Origin: Chloroflexota bacterium
GTDB lineage: Bacteria > Chloroflexota > Anaerolineae > Anaerolineales > Villigracilaceae
Direction of reading: 5' to 3'
Assembly (NCBI GenBank): GCA_016208355.1
Contig: JACQYE010000031.1
Location: 1-33,670 of the forward strand
DNA: 33,670 bases
Every line of letters begins with the position of its first letter. Within the stretch, counting starts at the first letter, position 1. The translations under genes and the position numbers were made by a program. Shown here in pieces: positions 17,150-28,206 of this stretch. The notes beneath the pieces are model-generated. The model made no database searches. It saw only the letters and a program-made list of their open reading frames with translations, and was not told the origin of the DNA.

Positions 17150-17911
17150 ATGGACAATCCTGTCATCCAAACCATGCTGAACCACCGCTCGGTGCGTAAA
17201 TACAAAAAAGACCAGCCCTCCGACGAAATCGTCGAGACCATCGTCCGCGCCGGACAGCAAGCCCCCTTCGCCTCGCAACTCTACAGCGTCCTGCTTTCCC
17301 GAAAGAAGAAAGCCCCCTTCGGCGCGCCGCTCTGGTTCATCATCTGCGTGGACTTGTACAAACTAGAGCGTTTTATGAAGATCCGCGGCTGGGAGGTGGT
17401 GACGAACGACCTGTCCCTGCTTTTCTTCGGCATCCAGGATGCGGCCTACATGGCGCAGAACATGGTGGTGGCAGGTGAAAGCCTTGGGTTGTTCTCCTGC
17501 TTCCTTGGCGCGGCGCCCTATCAAGCCGAGCGGATCGCCAGGGATTTCAAACTTCCGCCGCGCGTCTTCCCGCTGGTGGGACTGGTGATGGGCTACCCGG
17601 CGGAGGACTTCCCGCCCCGTCCGCGTTACCCGCTCTCGTTCACACTCTTCGAGGACCGGTATCCTGAGTTCACCGACGATGAAGTGGCCGCCGCGATGAA
17701 AGTGATGGACGATGGCTACCTGGCGCAGGGATATTATGTAAAGCAAAAAGCCAAAATTCCGATTGAAGTGGACAAGAAAGACGCCTTCACGTACGACAAC
17801 TATTCCTGGACCGAACACATTGCGCGCAAGTGGGGCCAGTGGTACCGCTCGCCGGAAGAATTGACGGAGCAGTTGCGCAAACGAGGTTTTGAAATAACGG
17901 GGAAAGAATAG
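17150..17911 (+). CDS. Nitroreductase family protein
   Basis: MLNHRSVRKYKKDQPSDEIVETIVRAGQQAPFASQ; MVVAGESLGLFSCFLG; LVGLVMGYPAEDFPPRPR. Confidence 0.88.
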   Translation: MDNPVIQTMLNHRSVRKYKKDQPSDEIVETIVRAGQQAPFASQLYSVLLSRKKKAPFGAPLWFIICVDLYKLERFMKIRGWEVVTNDLSLLFFGIQDAAYMAQNMVVAGESLGLFSCFLGAAPYQAERIARDFKLPPRVFPLVGLVMGYPAEDFPPRPRYPLSFTLFEDRYPEFTDDEVAAAMKVMDDGYLAQGYYVKQKAKIPIEVDKKDAFTYDNYSWTEHIARKWGQWYRSPEELTEQLRKRGFEITGKE

Positions 17912-17935
17912 AATTTTGCCGAAACAGATAATAAG

Positions 17936-17987
17936 ACTGCGGCGCATCCTGCCTTGAGCAAAGGAGGGGACAGGCGTGCGCCGCAGT
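17936..17987. terminator. Long hairpin between convergent nitroreductase and repeat-protein genes
   Basis: ACTGCGGCGCA / TGCGCCGCAGT 11 bp perfect, extended by CCTG/CAGG; no canonical T-tract directly after it. Confidence 0.45.
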
Positions 17988-18035
17988 TACTGGGAGGAAA
18001 AAAAGTTTGTATTTTTAGAATGAGACGTTCTCAGC

Positions 18036-19127
18036 TCAGATCGGATATTTGCTGGCTTTCAAATCTTCGAGGTCATTGAGATCAAGCCCTTCGGTGACCA
18101 ATTCCACCAATTCTTCGGCGTCGAGATCCGGGTAGGCAAGACGGGCATCCCGCAATGTTTCGAGGGCAATATCATGGTTCGCCAGTTCCACAAGAGAATC
18201 TGCATCGAGGTCGCTTAGTCCCACTGCATGCACAGCCTGGACGAACTCTGGCGTGACATTGTTGTTGGAGAGTTCGACCAGTTTATCCACATCCAGGTCC
18301 TGGATGCCTGCTTCGCGCATGGCTCTGATAAACCCGGGAGTCACATTGTGGTTTGATAGTTCAACGAGTTCATCCACATCCAGATCCTTGATCCCGGCCT
18401 CGCGCATACCAAGGATGAACTCCGGGGTGACATTGTGGTTCGAGCATTCGACCAGTTCATCCACGTCAAGGTCTTTGAGTCCTGCATCACGCATGGCGCG
18501 GATGAATTCGGGCGTGACATTATGATTCGAGCACTCGACCAGTTCGTCCACGTCCAGATCGTTGACCCCCGCTTCGTGCAGGGCATGGATGTACTCCGGT
18601 GTGACGTTATGGTTGGAAAGTTCGACCAGCTCATCCATATCAAGACTCTCCATACCGGCAGCGCGCAGTTCGCGGATGTGGTCGGGTGTGACGTTATGGT
18701 GGGAACATTCGATTAGTTCATCGAAATCAAGGCTATCCAGCCCGGCAGCGCGCATCTCGCGGATATATTCGGGAAGAACCCCCTGGATTCGCAGGTTGAT
18801 CAGTTCATCCAGTTCAACGTCATCGAAACCCAGGGTGGCAATCTCACGCACGAACCCGGCAGTGACATCATGCAGGCGCATCTCCTGCAATTCGGATAAC
18901 TTGACGCGCTCGATGCCCAGTTTGCGTAGTTCAGCCGCCAGGCTGGCGCCTTCGTTGGGCGAGTAGCCGGTGGCGGCCACCTCGGCCGGGTTCACCCGCC
19001 CCGGCTGGGGTTTCGGTCTGGGATTGCTGGCTGCCAAGGCCTTCAACAATTCTTCCCCCTGGGAGGCCGTGATTTTCCCTTGTGAGATCATCTCAAGCAC
19101 TTGCATTTGTTCACTTTGGGTTGGCAT
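18036..19127 (-). CDS. 29-aa tandem-repeat protein with N-terminal SHOCT-like helical motif
   Basis: MLEMISQGKITASQGEELLKAL-type N-terminus; repeat consensus NHNVTPEFIRAMREAGIKDLDVDELVELS. Confidence 0.85.
   Translation of the reverse strand: MPTQSEQMQVLEMISQGKITASQGEELLKALAASNPRPKPQPGRVNPAEVAATGYSPNEGASLAAELRKLGIERVKLSELQEMRLHDVTAGFVREIATLGFDDVELDELINLRIQGVLPEYIREMRAAGLDSLDFDELIECSHHNVTPDHIRELRAAGMESLDMDELVELSNHNVTPEYIHALHEAGVNDLDVDELVECSNHNVTPEFIRAMRDAGLKDLDVDELVECSNHNVTPEFILGMREAGIKDLDVDELVELSNHNVTPGFIRAMREAGIQDLDVDKLVELSNNNVTPEFVQAVHAVGLSDLDADSLVELANHDIALETLRDARLAYPDLDAEELVELVTEGLDLNDLEDLKASKYPI
18180..18875 (-). repeat. Eight 87-bp (29-codon) tandem coding repeats, with degenerate flanking units
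   Basis: Eight gapless 29-aa units from LHDVTAGF... to NNNVTPEF...SLVELA; a 28-aa ninth unit follows. Confidence 0.9.
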
Positions 19128-19143
19128 TTTCTCTCTCCTGTGG

Positions 19144-19530
19144 TTATCGGATTTCTTCGCCTAAAAGTGTGAGCAGGCGGGTGGCTTCCTGGACGTCAAC
19201 CTCTCCCTTACTGAGCCGGTTGAGTATCTCCTGACGGCGGGCTGCAATCTCGTCTTCCACCGGTTCGACCTCGTAGCCGAGTTCTGCGATGACCTCGTCC
19301 AGTTTGCGCCGGATGACCCAATAAGACTCTCCGGTGGCGCGTTCCATTTCCTTGACATTGCCGCGATTGTGGATGAATGTTTCCAGGAATTGCAGGCTTT
19401 CATTGGACAGGCGCAGAAAGGGGTTGATCTCATACAGGCCCACCACATTGGTCTCGCACTTTGTACAACTCAACTGCGTGACGACGAGTGGGGCGGAGCA
19501 ACTTGGGCATTTGCGGGGGATGACACTCAT
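19144..19530 (-). CDS. DUF2089-like zinc-ribbon/HTH regulator
   Basis: CPSCSAPLVVTQLSCTKCETNV zinc ribbon; LRLSNESLQFLETFIHNRGNVKEMERATGESYWVIRRKLDEVI helical/HTH region; C-terminal RQEILNRLSKGEVDVQEATRLLTLL. Confidence 0.8.
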   Translation of the reverse strand: MSVIPRKCPSCSAPLVVTQLSCTKCETNVVGLYEINPFLRLSNESLQFLETFIHNRGNVKEMERATGESYWVIRRKLDEVIAELGYEVEPVEDEIAARRQEILNRLSKGEVDVQEATRLLTLLGEEIR

Positions 19531-19547
19531 ATCTACCTCTTTGCGAG

Positions 19548-19576
19548 AGTCTAGCATGATATTGAGAATATGTCAA
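19548..19576 (-). promoter_or_regulatory. Sigma70-type promoter TTGACA-N17-TAGACT for the DUF2089-like gene
   Basis: -35 at 19571-19576, -10 at 19548-19553 (minus strand), start codon at 19530. Confidence 0.75.
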
Positions 19577-19580
19577 TAAT

Positions 19581-19617
19581 ATTGGCAATAAACCAAATAT
19601 ATTGGTTCATTGGCAAT
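19581..19617. promoter_or_regulatory. Symmetric triple palindrome ATTGGCAAT - AACCAAATATATTGGTT - ATTGGCAAT
   Basis: Two identical 9-bp palindromes centred at 19585 and 19613, with a third palindrome centred at 19599 exactly midway. Confidence 0.65.
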
Positions 19618-19702
19618 CTGCCTCCTGCCATCTATGCTGATGGACAATTCCACGGAACGGTTGAATCCAACCATTTCTTATCCACCTCTTACAACCCCAT
19701 GC

Positions 19703-19708
19703 TATAAT
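19703..19708 (+). promoter_or_regulatory. Putative -10 TATAAT for secA
   Basis: Exact TATAAT 23 nt before the ATG at 19731; -35 weak. Confidence 0.45.
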
Positions 19709-19730
19709 CCGCCCGAAAGGGTATTTCCTC

Positions 19731-22700
19731 ATGCTCCAGAGATTTGTCAAAGCCTTCGGGGGCGACCCCAATAAAAAAGAGATTGAAAAGACAACCGACA
19801 TCGTAGCGCAGGTCAACGCGCTGGAAGCAGACTTCGAGAAACTCTCCGATGATGAGTTGCGCCTCAAGACGGACGATTTTCGCTCCCGCCTTGCCTCCGA
19901 ACTGGACGGCATTCAGAATGCCGGTGAACGCCGTCAGGTCGAGCAGGCCGTCCTGGCTGACATGCTCCCGGAAGCCTTTGCCGCCGTCCGCGAGGCGTCA
20001 AAACGGACCATTGGTCAGCGCCATTTTGATGTCCAGATTATTGGCGGTACCGTCCTGCACCAGGGCAAGATCGCCGAGATGCGCACCGGCGAGGGCAAGA
20101 CGCTGGTTGCCACCCTGCCGGTATACCTGAATGCCCTGACCGGCCGCGGGGTCCATCTGGTGACTGTCAACGATTACCTGGCCCGCTACCAGGCCCGTTG
20201 GATGGCGCAGATCTACAACTTCCTGGGGCTTTCCGTCGGCCTGCTCCAGATGGCCTCCTCCACCGAGAACGGCAAGAAGGCCTTCCTGATCGACCTGACG
20301 AAGGAATCCTCGCGCGAAGACCAGCACCAGATGCGCCTGGTGGACAGAGTCGAGGCCTACCGCGCCGACGTCACCTATGGCACCAACGCTGAATTTGGTT
20401 TCGACTATCTGCGCGACAACATGACCATGCGCCTGGATGACCGCGTCCAGCGCGGCCACTACTTCTCCATCGTGGATGAAGTGGACAATGTGCTGATTGA
20501 CGAAGCCCGCACCCCGCTCATCATCTCTGGCCCGGCCTCTGGCGATGTGGAATGGTATGGCAAAATGGCCGTCCTCGTCCGCCAGCTTAGAGAGGAAGAT
20601 TACGAGGTCAGTGAAAAAGACCGCTCCGTGACCCTGACCGAGATCGGCACCGCCCATATAGAGCAACTACTCGGCCAGCCCTTGCGTGACCCCGACCGCC
20701 CCGAAGATGTGACCCCTGAGCAGGCGCGCCTGCTTGGCTACCTGGAGCAGGCCCTGCGCGCCCAGCACCTCTTCAAACGCAACAAGGACTACCTTGTCCA
20801 GGCCGGGAAAGTCGTTATCGTGGACGAGTTCACCGGGCGTCTGATGCCCGGACGTCGCTGGAGCGATGGCCTGCATCAGGCCGTGGAAGCCAAGGAAGGT
20901 GTCAAGGTCGAGCCGGAGAACGTCACCTACGCTACCATCACCCTGCAGAATTATTTTCGCATGTACGAGAAACTGGCCGGCATGACCGGCACGGCGCTCA
21001 CCGAAGCGGAAGAGTTCGACAAGATCTATAAACTGCCCGTCCTGCCCATCCCGACCAACCTGGAGTATCAGGCCTTCGGGTCCGAGGCGCCGCTGGTGGA
21101 GGTCAAAGACCGGGACGAAGAGGGGTACGAGTACGCCTATTTTGCCCGCAAAGACGATCCTGATAAAAACATCCTCTTCTGGAGGCGGAAAGATTACCCG
21201 GATGTCGTCTTCCGCACGGTGGAGGCCAAACTGCGCGCCATCGCCCGCGAGATTATCCGTGAAAATGTGCGCGGCCGGCCCCTGCTGGTCGGCACCACCT
21301 CGGTCGAATCCTCGGAACGCCTGTCGGGACGCCTGCGCTCTGAACCGGTTCGCCGTCTGCTGCAGGTGCTGCTCATCCGCCATGCCTGGCTGGAAGCCAA
21401 TGACCGTATCGAGGACGGCCGCGCAATCCAGGAATTGGAACTGTTCAACAAACCACTGGACCAAATGCGCCCCGAGGACCTGCGCCCGATGGCGAAAGAT
21501 CTCGGCCTGTCGCTCAACCCGGAAGACCCGGCCAACCTGGAGCGTTTGCTCTCTATCCTGAACCTGGAAAAGAGCGACGAAACCCGGCTGAAGTCGGTTT
21601 TGCAAGCGGGCGTCCCGCATCAGGTGCTAAACGCCCGCAAACACACCGAGGAAAGCCAGATCATCGCCGGGGCGGGCGCCTTCGGCGCGGTAACGATTGC
21701 TACCAACATGGCTGGCCGCGGCGTGGACATCAAACTTGGCGGCGAACTGGCCGAGGAGATCCTTGGTTCCGTCAACCGCGTCCTGCGCAAGGCCGGATAT
21801 GACGACCCCTTCGACATGACGCTCGAAGAACGTCGCCTCACCTTGCAGAAAGCCGATTCATCCCTCTTCGGCATCTACGAGGCCGAGGTCAGGCACTTCC
21901 TCCAGCACTTTGACGATATGGAGCGCGTGCGCGAACTCGGCGGCCTGCACGTTGTCGGCTCGGAGCGCCACGATGCGCGGCGCATTGATAACCAATTGCG
22001 CGGCCGCGCCGCCCGCCAGGGCGACCCCGGCGCATCTCGTTTCTACCTCTCCCTGGAAGATGACCTGATGCGCATGTTCGGCGGCGACCAGGTTAAAAAT
22101 GTCATGGCGCGCCTCAGCATTGATGACGACTTCCCGCTCCAGGCGCGCATGGTCAGTAATATGATCGAGCAGTCGCAACACCGGGTGGAAGGCTCGAACT
22201 TCGATGTCCGCAAGCACCTGCTCGAATATGACGATGTGCTCAATTCCCAGCGCATGCGCATCTACGACCAGCGCAACCGCGTCTTCGAGAAAAATGACCT
22301 GACCGAGGATGTGGATGAACTCCTGCGCGCCGAAGTTGAACGCCGCGTGGGCGAAGCCGCCTCCAGCGAGGAGTACTGGCGGCTGCTGGCCTGGCTTGAG
22401 CAGATACAGCCTCCTGTTCAAGCAGGCGGGAAAATATTCCCATCCTTCACCTACAGACTCCTCCTGGACGAACTCGGCACCGCGCCCGCGGACCCTTCGA
22501 CTGGCTCAGGGCGGCGCCTCGAACCTGCCGCGCTCGAACTGGCCGAGCGCGCCCTCGAAGCCGGTCACGATTACTTCCTGACCTGGGCGCTTGACCAGAT
22601 TGACCGCGCCGGGGAGGCGATCCAATCGCAGATTGACGAGCGCACCGAGGCTCTCGATACTTTCCTCGACGCCCTGCATGACCGCGACGAAACCGATACC

Positions 22701-23699
22701 CGCCGCCCGCAGGAAGTTGCCGAGGAACTGGTTTCCGCCCTCCGTATTCCACTGCGGTTGAGTAACGAACAAGCCGCCCAATTGCTAGACGACCCTGGCG
22801 CGCTGGTCAAGCCTTTGCGCGCGACGATATCCACGGCCATCACTGCGCTTGCCTTGAGGCGTCTGGTCGGCACAGTGGAGTATCGTTTCGGCGAACCGCT
22901 CGGGTTCGACCTGAACGAACTGCAATCCTTATCCTGGAAAGATGCCTCCGCCCGCATCGAAGAACGCCTGCGCGCCGCGTTGGAGGAGCGTCGCGAACGT
23001 CTGCTTGGTGCGGACGGGCAAATCGTCCGCGATGCGCGGTTGCTGTTGGAACGTCTCCCGGAAAGGGACGAGCAGACCAGCCTCCGCTTGTTGATGGGCA
23101 TGGCGCAGGGGTCACGCGCCCATTTCGACGCCAAAACCCACCGGCAGGTGCGGCAGGTGTTCACTCGGTTGCAATATGTTCATTATGTGGGTGAACTCCT
23201 GCGCCGCCGCGCCGGGGAGTCGCTGGCCGGGGAGGTGCTGGAGCACCTCAACCGGGGGCGCGCTGCTTTGGGCAACGCTTTTCATGAAGCAGAAGCCGTG
23301 CGGCTGGGACTCCCGGCTGATTCGCCGCAACTCGTCGAGACAGGGAAACGTATCCAGAACCAAATCTACCGCCAGGTGCTGCTGGGCGCCATCACCGAAC
23401 TATGGGTGGACTACCTGACGCGCGTCGAGGCCCTGCGTGTGTCGGTGGGGCTGGAGGCTTACGCCCAGCGTGACCCGCTGGTACAATACAAGAGCAGAGC
23501 TTCCGAAATGTTCCAGACCCTGCTGACTGACATCCGTGCGGCGGTCGTCAGCCGCATTTTCCTCTACCGGCCGCGTGCTGCCGCGGTGGCAGCGGAGGCG
23601 GAGACGACGGCCCAGGAAACGGGAGCAGACACCCGGTCCGGCAGCGAACCGGCGCAGGCCTCACGGTCAGATAAAAAGCGTAAACGACATCGTCACTAA
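19731..23699 (+). CDS. secA: Preprotein translocase ATPase SecA, unusually long (1322 aa)
   Basis: MRTGEGKTLVATLPVYLNAL, VTVNDYLARYQARWM, YGTNAEFGFDYLRDNM, DEVDNVLIDEARTPLIISG, TNMAGRGVDIKLGG, LRGRAARQGDPGASRFYLSLEDDLMR. Confidence 0.97.
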   Translation: MLQRFVKAFGGDPNKKEIEKTTDIVAQVNALEADFEKLSDDELRLKTDDFRSRLASELDGIQNAGERRQVEQAVLADMLPEAFAAVREASKRTIGQRHFDVQIIGGTVLHQGKIAEMRTGEGKTLVATLPVYLNALTGRGVHLVTVNDYLARYQARWMAQIYNFLGLSVGLLQMASSTENGKKAFLIDLTKESSREDQHQMRLVDRVEAYRADVTYGTNAEFGFDYLRDNMTMRLDDRVQRGHYFSIVDEVDNVLIDEARTPLIISGPASGDVEWYGKMAVLVRQLREEDYEVSEKDRSVTLTEIGTAHIEQLLGQPLRDPDRPEDVTPEQARLLGYLEQALRAQHLFKRNKDYLVQAGKVVIVDEFTGRLMPGRRWSDGLHQAVEAKEGVKVEPENVTYATITLQNYFRMYEKLAGMTGTALTEAEEFDKIYKLPVLPIPTNLEYQAFGSEAPLVEVKDRDEEGYEYAYFARKDDPDKNILFWRRKDYPDVVFRTVEAKLRAIAREIIRENVRGRPLLVGTTSVESSERLSGRLRSEPVRRLLQVLLIRHAWLEANDRIEDGRAIQELELFNKPLDQMRPEDLRPMAKDLGLSLNPEDPANLERLLSILNLEKSDETRLKSVLQAGVPHQVLNARKHTEESQIIAGAGAFGAVTIATNMAGRGVDIKLGGELAEEILGSVNRVLRKAGYDDPFDMTLEERRLTLQKADSSLFGIYEAEVRHFLQHFDDMERVRELGGLHVVGSERHDARRIDNQLRGRAARQGDPGASRFYLSLEDDLMRMFGGDQVKNVMARLSIDDDFPLQARMVSNMIEQSQHRVEGSNFDVRKHLLEYDDVLNSQRMRIYDQRNRVFEKNDLTEDVDELLRAEVERRVGEAASSEEYWRLLAWLEQIQPPVQAGGKIFPSFTYRLLLDELGTAPADPSTGSGRRLEPAALELAERALEAGHDYFLTWALDQIDRAGEAIQSQIDERTEALDTFLDALHDRDETDTRRPQEVAEELVSALRIPLRLSNEQAAQLLDDPGALVKPLRATISTAITALALRRLVGTVEYRFGEPLGFDLNELQSLSWKDASARIEERLRAALEERRERLLGADGQIVRDARLLLERLPERDEQTSLRLLMGMAQGSRAHFDAKTHRQVRQVFTRLQYVHYVGELLRRRAGESLAGEVLEHLNRGRAALGNAFHEAEAVRLGLPADSPQLVETGKRIQNQIYRQVLLGAITELWVDYLTRVEALRVSVGLEAYAQRDPLVQYKSRASEMFQTLLTDIRAAVVSRIFLYRPRAAAVAAEAETTAQETGADTRSGSEPAQASRSDKKRKRHRH
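22491..22512. repeat. Short CCTTCGAC...GCTCAGG-type repeat inside secA, translated as DPSTGSG
   Basis: gacccttcgactggctcagggc in frame in a non-conserved region of SecA. Confidence 0.55.
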
Positions 23700-24727
23700 T
23701 GAAAAAACCTGACGATTTTTACCGGGCTTTGCCCAAAGTTGAACTTCACCGTCACCTTGAGGGATCTTTACGTGTCAAGACGATGCTGGAGATTGCGCGG
23801 GCGCACGGCATTACCGTGCCAATTGGCACCGGTGAGTTGAGCAGCCTGGTGCAGGTGCAGGGGAGTGAGCCGTATACCTACCAGAATTTCCTGGCGAAGT
23901 TCAATACCCTGCGCATGTTCTACCGTTCGCCGGAGGTCATCTACCGGGTGACGCGCGAGGCCGTGGAAGATGCGGCGCGGGATAATATCCACTACCTGGA
24001 ATTGCGTTTCACACCGGTGGCCTTGAGCCGCGCCGAGCGTTTCCCGCTGGGCGATGTGATGGATTGGGTTTGCGAAAGCGCCCAAAAGGCGGCGCGTGAG
24101 TTTGGCATAAAAGTGGGGTTGATCGCCTCGGTCAACCGCCACGAGAGTGTTGAACTGGCCGAGCAGGTGGCCTGGCTGGCCGCGGACCGGAAATCCCGCA
24201 GCATCCTGGGGCTTGACCTGGCTGGCAATGAGGCCGAGTTCCTCGCCGGGCCGTTCCTGGGTGTGTTTCGTGAGGCGCACCAATCGGGACTGCACCTGAC
24301 CATCCATGCCGGGGAGTGGAGCGGGGCGGAGAACGTGCGCGAGGCGATTGACGTGCTGGGCGCGGAGCGCATCGGGCATGGGGTGCGGGTGATGGAGGAT
24401 TTGGAAACGGCGGCGCTGGCGCGTGAGCGGGGGACGGCTTTTGAAGTCTGCGTAACGAGCAATCACCAGACCGGGGTGGTGAAATCGCTGGAGGCGCACC
24501 CGTTAATAAAAATGGTCACAGCCGGGTTGAACGTGACCCTGGCGACCGACGATCCATCCATTTCACAGATCATGCTGTCCGATGAATACCGTCGCGCCTG
24601 TGAAGACCTGGGAATGTCAAGGACCACCCTGAAAGAGCGGATCCTGGCTGCAGCGCAGGCTTCCTTCCTGCCTGAAGCTGAGCGGGAGCCACTGGTACTA
24701 AAATTCCATAAAGAACTGGACATCTAG
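23699..24727 (+). CDS. add: Adenosine deaminase family protein
   Basis: LPKVELHRHLEGSLR, IHAGEWSGAENVREAIDVLGAERIGHGVR, TLATDDPSIS; TAATG 1-nt overlap with the secA stop. Confidence 0.92.
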   Translation: MKKPDDFYRALPKVELHRHLEGSLRVKTMLEIARAHGITVPIGTGELSSLVQVQGSEPYTYQNFLAKFNTLRMFYRSPEVIYRVTREAVEDAARDNIHYLELRFTPVALSRAERFPLGDVMDWVCESAQKAAREFGIKVGLIASVNRHESVELAEQVAWLAADRKSRSILGLDLAGNEAEFLAGPFLGVFREAHQSGLHLTIHAGEWSGAENVREAIDVLGAERIGHGVRVMEDLETAALARERGTAFEVCVTSNHQTGVVKSLEAHPLIKMVTAGLNVTLATDDPSISQIMLSDEYRRACEDLGMSRTTLKERILAAAQASFLPEAEREPLVLKFHKELDI

Positions 24728-24735
24728 AAAGCCAG

Positions 24736-24804
24736 CCACAAAATCCGCAGGACGGTGAAGGCGCTCCTTTACGCCCTGCGGCTCTCTGTGGTGAAATATT
24801 CACC
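24736..24804 (+). promoter_or_regulatory. Structured leader/terminator region upstream of aconitase
   Basis: CCACA...TGTGG outer, CCGCAGG/CCTGCGG and GTGAAGG/CCTTTAC inner stems, then perfect palindrome GGTGAA-ata-TTCACC (24790-24804). Confidence 0.5.
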
Positions 24805-24821
24805 GCCAAAGGAGTGCAACG

Positions 24822-27542
<2,721 letters not shown>

Positions 27543-27548
27543 TCGTTT

Positions 27549-27575
27549 GGGGCGGGAACCTCCCGCCCCTCTTTT
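27549..27575 (+). terminator. Rho-independent terminator after acnA
   Basis: GGGGCGGG-aacct-CCCGCCCC-TCTTTT. Confidence 0.8.
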
Positions 27576-27615
27576 ATCCGTATTGTTATGAAGAAGAAAG
27601 TTTACTGGTGAAATA

Positions 27616-28191
27616 ATGACTCCTACAACCCCCGAACAAATCCGCGACTTTGTCATCGCCGCGCATGGAGATTTCGAAAAAGTCAAGTCCATGCTGGCGG
27701 AAATTCCCGAACTGTTGAACGCAGCTCATCCGTGGAGCGAAACCGACCACGAGACGGCATTGATGGCTGCGGCGCAGGTCGGTAATCGGGTCATTGCCGA
27801 ATACCTCCTCAAGTGCGGTGCGCCTCTGGATATTTGCACGGCGGCCATGCTGGGAAGAGGCGAGGCGGTAAAAGCCCAACTGGCAAAAGACCCCAAGCTC
27901 ATCCATGCTCGCGGCGCACATGGGATTCCATTGCTGGCCCATGCGGCGATGAGCGGCGATGTTGCCCTGGTCAGGATGCTGGTGGAATCGGGAGCTTCGG
28001 AAGGCCTGGCATTTGCCTTGCACAATGCCGTGCTCTTCCACCACGATGACCTTGTCCGCTGGCTGTTGGAGAATACCCAGCCCGATCTATCATGGAAAAA
28101 CTGGCAGGGGAAGACTGCTCTGGCAGTTGCCCTCGAAGGAGGGGTTGAAAGTACGGCGGCATTATTGAAAGAGCACGGAGCGACGGTGTGA
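27616..28191 (+). CDS. Ankyrin-repeat domain protein
   Basis: ETALMAAAQVGNRVIAEYLLKCGAPLDI, LLAHAAMSGDVALVRMLVESGAS, GKTALAVALEGGVESTAALLKEHGA. Confidence 0.85.
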   Translation: MTPTTPEQIRDFVIAAHGDFEKVKSMLAEIPELLNAAHPWSETDHETALMAAAQVGNRVIAEYLLKCGAPLDICTAAMLGRGEAVKAQLAKDPKLIHARGAHGIPLLAHAAMSGDVALVRMLVESGASEGLAFALHNAVLFHHDDLVRWLLENTQPDLSWKNWQGKTALAVALEGGVESTAALLKEHGATV

Positions 28192-28206
28192 GTACCTGAG
28201 TTTCCG

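Noticed and set aside
18180-18875. Possible CRISPR array or non-coding tandem repeat
   Set aside because: Period is 87 bp with no unique spacers; units are all in frame and conserved at protein level.
20667-21620. 317-aa minus-strand ORF, and others antisense to secA
   Set aside because: Shadow ORFs with composition typical of reversed GC-rich codons and no domain motifs.
22309-22581. Possible frameshift or foreign insertion making secA a pseudogene
   Set aside because: The 1322-aa frame is continuous and conserved motifs resume after the insertion (LRVSVGLEAYAQRDPLVQYKS).
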